A stretch of DNA of 64,000 nt, taken from NCBI RefSeq assembly GCF_000377625.1, contig NZ_KB898330.1, positions 72,692 to 136,691 on the forward strand, in the 5' to 3' direction. Within the stretch, counting starts at the first letter, position 1. The number at the start of each line of letters is the position of its first letter. Below the pieces are notes generated by a model. The model was not told where the DNA came from, searched no databases, and was given only the letters and a program-made list of their open reading frames with translations. This DNA is from Prevotella veroralis DSM 19559 = JCM 6290. Lineage in GTDB: Bacteria; Bacteroidota; Bacteroidia; Bacteroidales; Bacteroidaceae. Both the position numbers and the translations under genes were made by a program. Of the stretch, positions 63,471-64,000 are shown piece by piece.

Positions 63471-64000
63471 TTATTCGGTTGGACCATCTGCTGCATGTTC
63501 TTGTTGGTCAACTTCTTTACGTGCCTTTTCACGTTCCTCTTCTTCTGTACGTTGCCTGTCTTTTGTCTTCTCTTCTTTAGCTTCTTTTGCGATAGCTTCC
63601 GCCTCTTTTTGTTCGGCTTCAGGGTCTCTTCGCTTGCAGACAATTTGATTATCGAATTCGATATCTATGTAAGAATACTTATTCCATCCCGCTTGCGACA
63701 AGCCGTATCGATAGAACTTCTCTAATCGTGATAATTTGTTGTTAACGAAAGAGTTTATCTCCCTGTTACGTGTCCATCTGTTGCGATTAAGAGGTAAATA
63801 CCCCATGAAGATAATATGGTCACCCACACGTGGAACAAGTTCAATGCCATAATCTGGAAGGACGTTTATTTGCTCTATTTGGTTGATCCAAAGCGGTGAA
63901 GAGCTGATTGCTTTAGCAAGTGGTGCGATATAGAGTTTCGCAAAGCTGTTGTTAATATTGCCAGTGGCAATAATCAAGTCGCTCGTGTATTTGGAATTAG
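63471..64000 (-). CDS. ftsQ: Cell division protein FtsQ, partial (5' end outside the window)
   Basis: The open frame runs beyond the right edge, so only the C-terminal 176 or so residues are seen. They include SSPLWINQIEQINVLPDYGIELVPRVGDHIIFMG and the YSYIDIEFDNQIVCKRR beta segment, typical of Bacteroidota FtsQ. A long charged tail follows (EAEQKEAEAIAKEAKEE, then ERE/KARKE and a final DGPTE). It precedes ftsA by 81 bases, giving the ftsQ-ftsA-ftsZ order. The internal TTG at 63977 is not a start. Confidence 0.88.
   Translation of the reverse strand, partial: NSKYTSDLIIATGNINNSFAKLYIAPLAKAISSSPLWINQIEQINVLPDYGIELVPRVGDHIIFMGYLPLNRNRWTRNREINSFVNNKLSRLEKFYRYGLSQAGWNKYSYIDIEFDNQIVCKRRDPEAEQKEAEAIAKEAKEEKTKDRQRTEEEEREKARKEVDQQEHAADGPTE

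Noticed and set aside
1..64000. Prophage, insertion sequence, rRNA or defence genes
   Set aside because: No integrase, transposase, phage structural, rRNA, restriction or Cas-like protein was found among the frames; the only mobile-looking items are the non-coding repeats listed.

Overview
The window looks like the chromosome of an oral-type Prevotella or a close relative (Bacteroidota). The evidence is a Sus-type starch system with SusC/SusD/SusE-like proteins, promoters of the form TTTG-N20-TAnnTTTG, a SufBCDS cluster, a GH95 fucosidase, an ECF sigma/FecR-like/STN-receptor trio and moderate GC. All long ORFs look intact. I see no transposase, phage, CRISPR or rRNA gene. Two tRNA genes are present (Asn and Glu).

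Layout. 1-6250: ispD and a DJ-1 family gene (minus), then nadK, an ABC exporter, a thioredoxin-TonB-C fusion and a lipoprotein (plus). 6299-23352: the starch locus. susA-like, pulA, malQ, a sugar MFS permease and a LacI regulator lie on the minus strand, diverging from susC-susD-susE-susF on the plus strand. 23706-27440: a TonB receptor, anti-sigma factor and ECF sigma factor (minus), flanked on both sides by related short-repeat arrays. 27999-30023: a secreted alpha-amylase that shares the operator and promoter geometry of the starch locus. 30350-38186: desulfoferrodoxin, tRNA-Asn, an S41 protease and the rimP-nusA-infB cluster. 38325-44277: sufB, an unknown secreted protein, sufC, sufD, a repeat element and sufS. 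44419-50118: rnhB, a WYL regulator, an SGNH hydrolase, a membrane TPR/HTH sensor, a candidate small RNA and a TonB-C protein. 50359-56685: gpmI, ung, a DUF3109 protein, an AraC regulator and GH95. 56772-64000: gyrB, rpsT, tRNA-Glu, recO, then ftsZ, ftsA and a partial ftsQ.

How the genes work together. SusC/D/E/F capture and import starch oligosaccharides. The secreted alpha-amylase cuts starch outside, and the SusA-like enzyme and pullulanase trim linear and branched products. The MFS permease moves maltose or oligosaccharides inward and MalQ processes them. The LacI-type protein probably controls malQ, susC and the alpha-amylase. Each of these three promoters has a TGCAAACG-type operator centred exactly 61.5 bp upstream of the first base of an identical TAACTTTG -7 box, which suggests activation rather than simple repression.

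The most unusual signal is non-coding. At least six intergenic regions, plus one remnant, hold arrays with a strict 22-bp period. Many units are mini-dyads (for example GTTTCA-N5-TGGAAC). Sequence differs between arrays while the period is kept. A separate 526-bp element with inverted ends and 66-67-bp tandem repeats sits between sufD and sufS.
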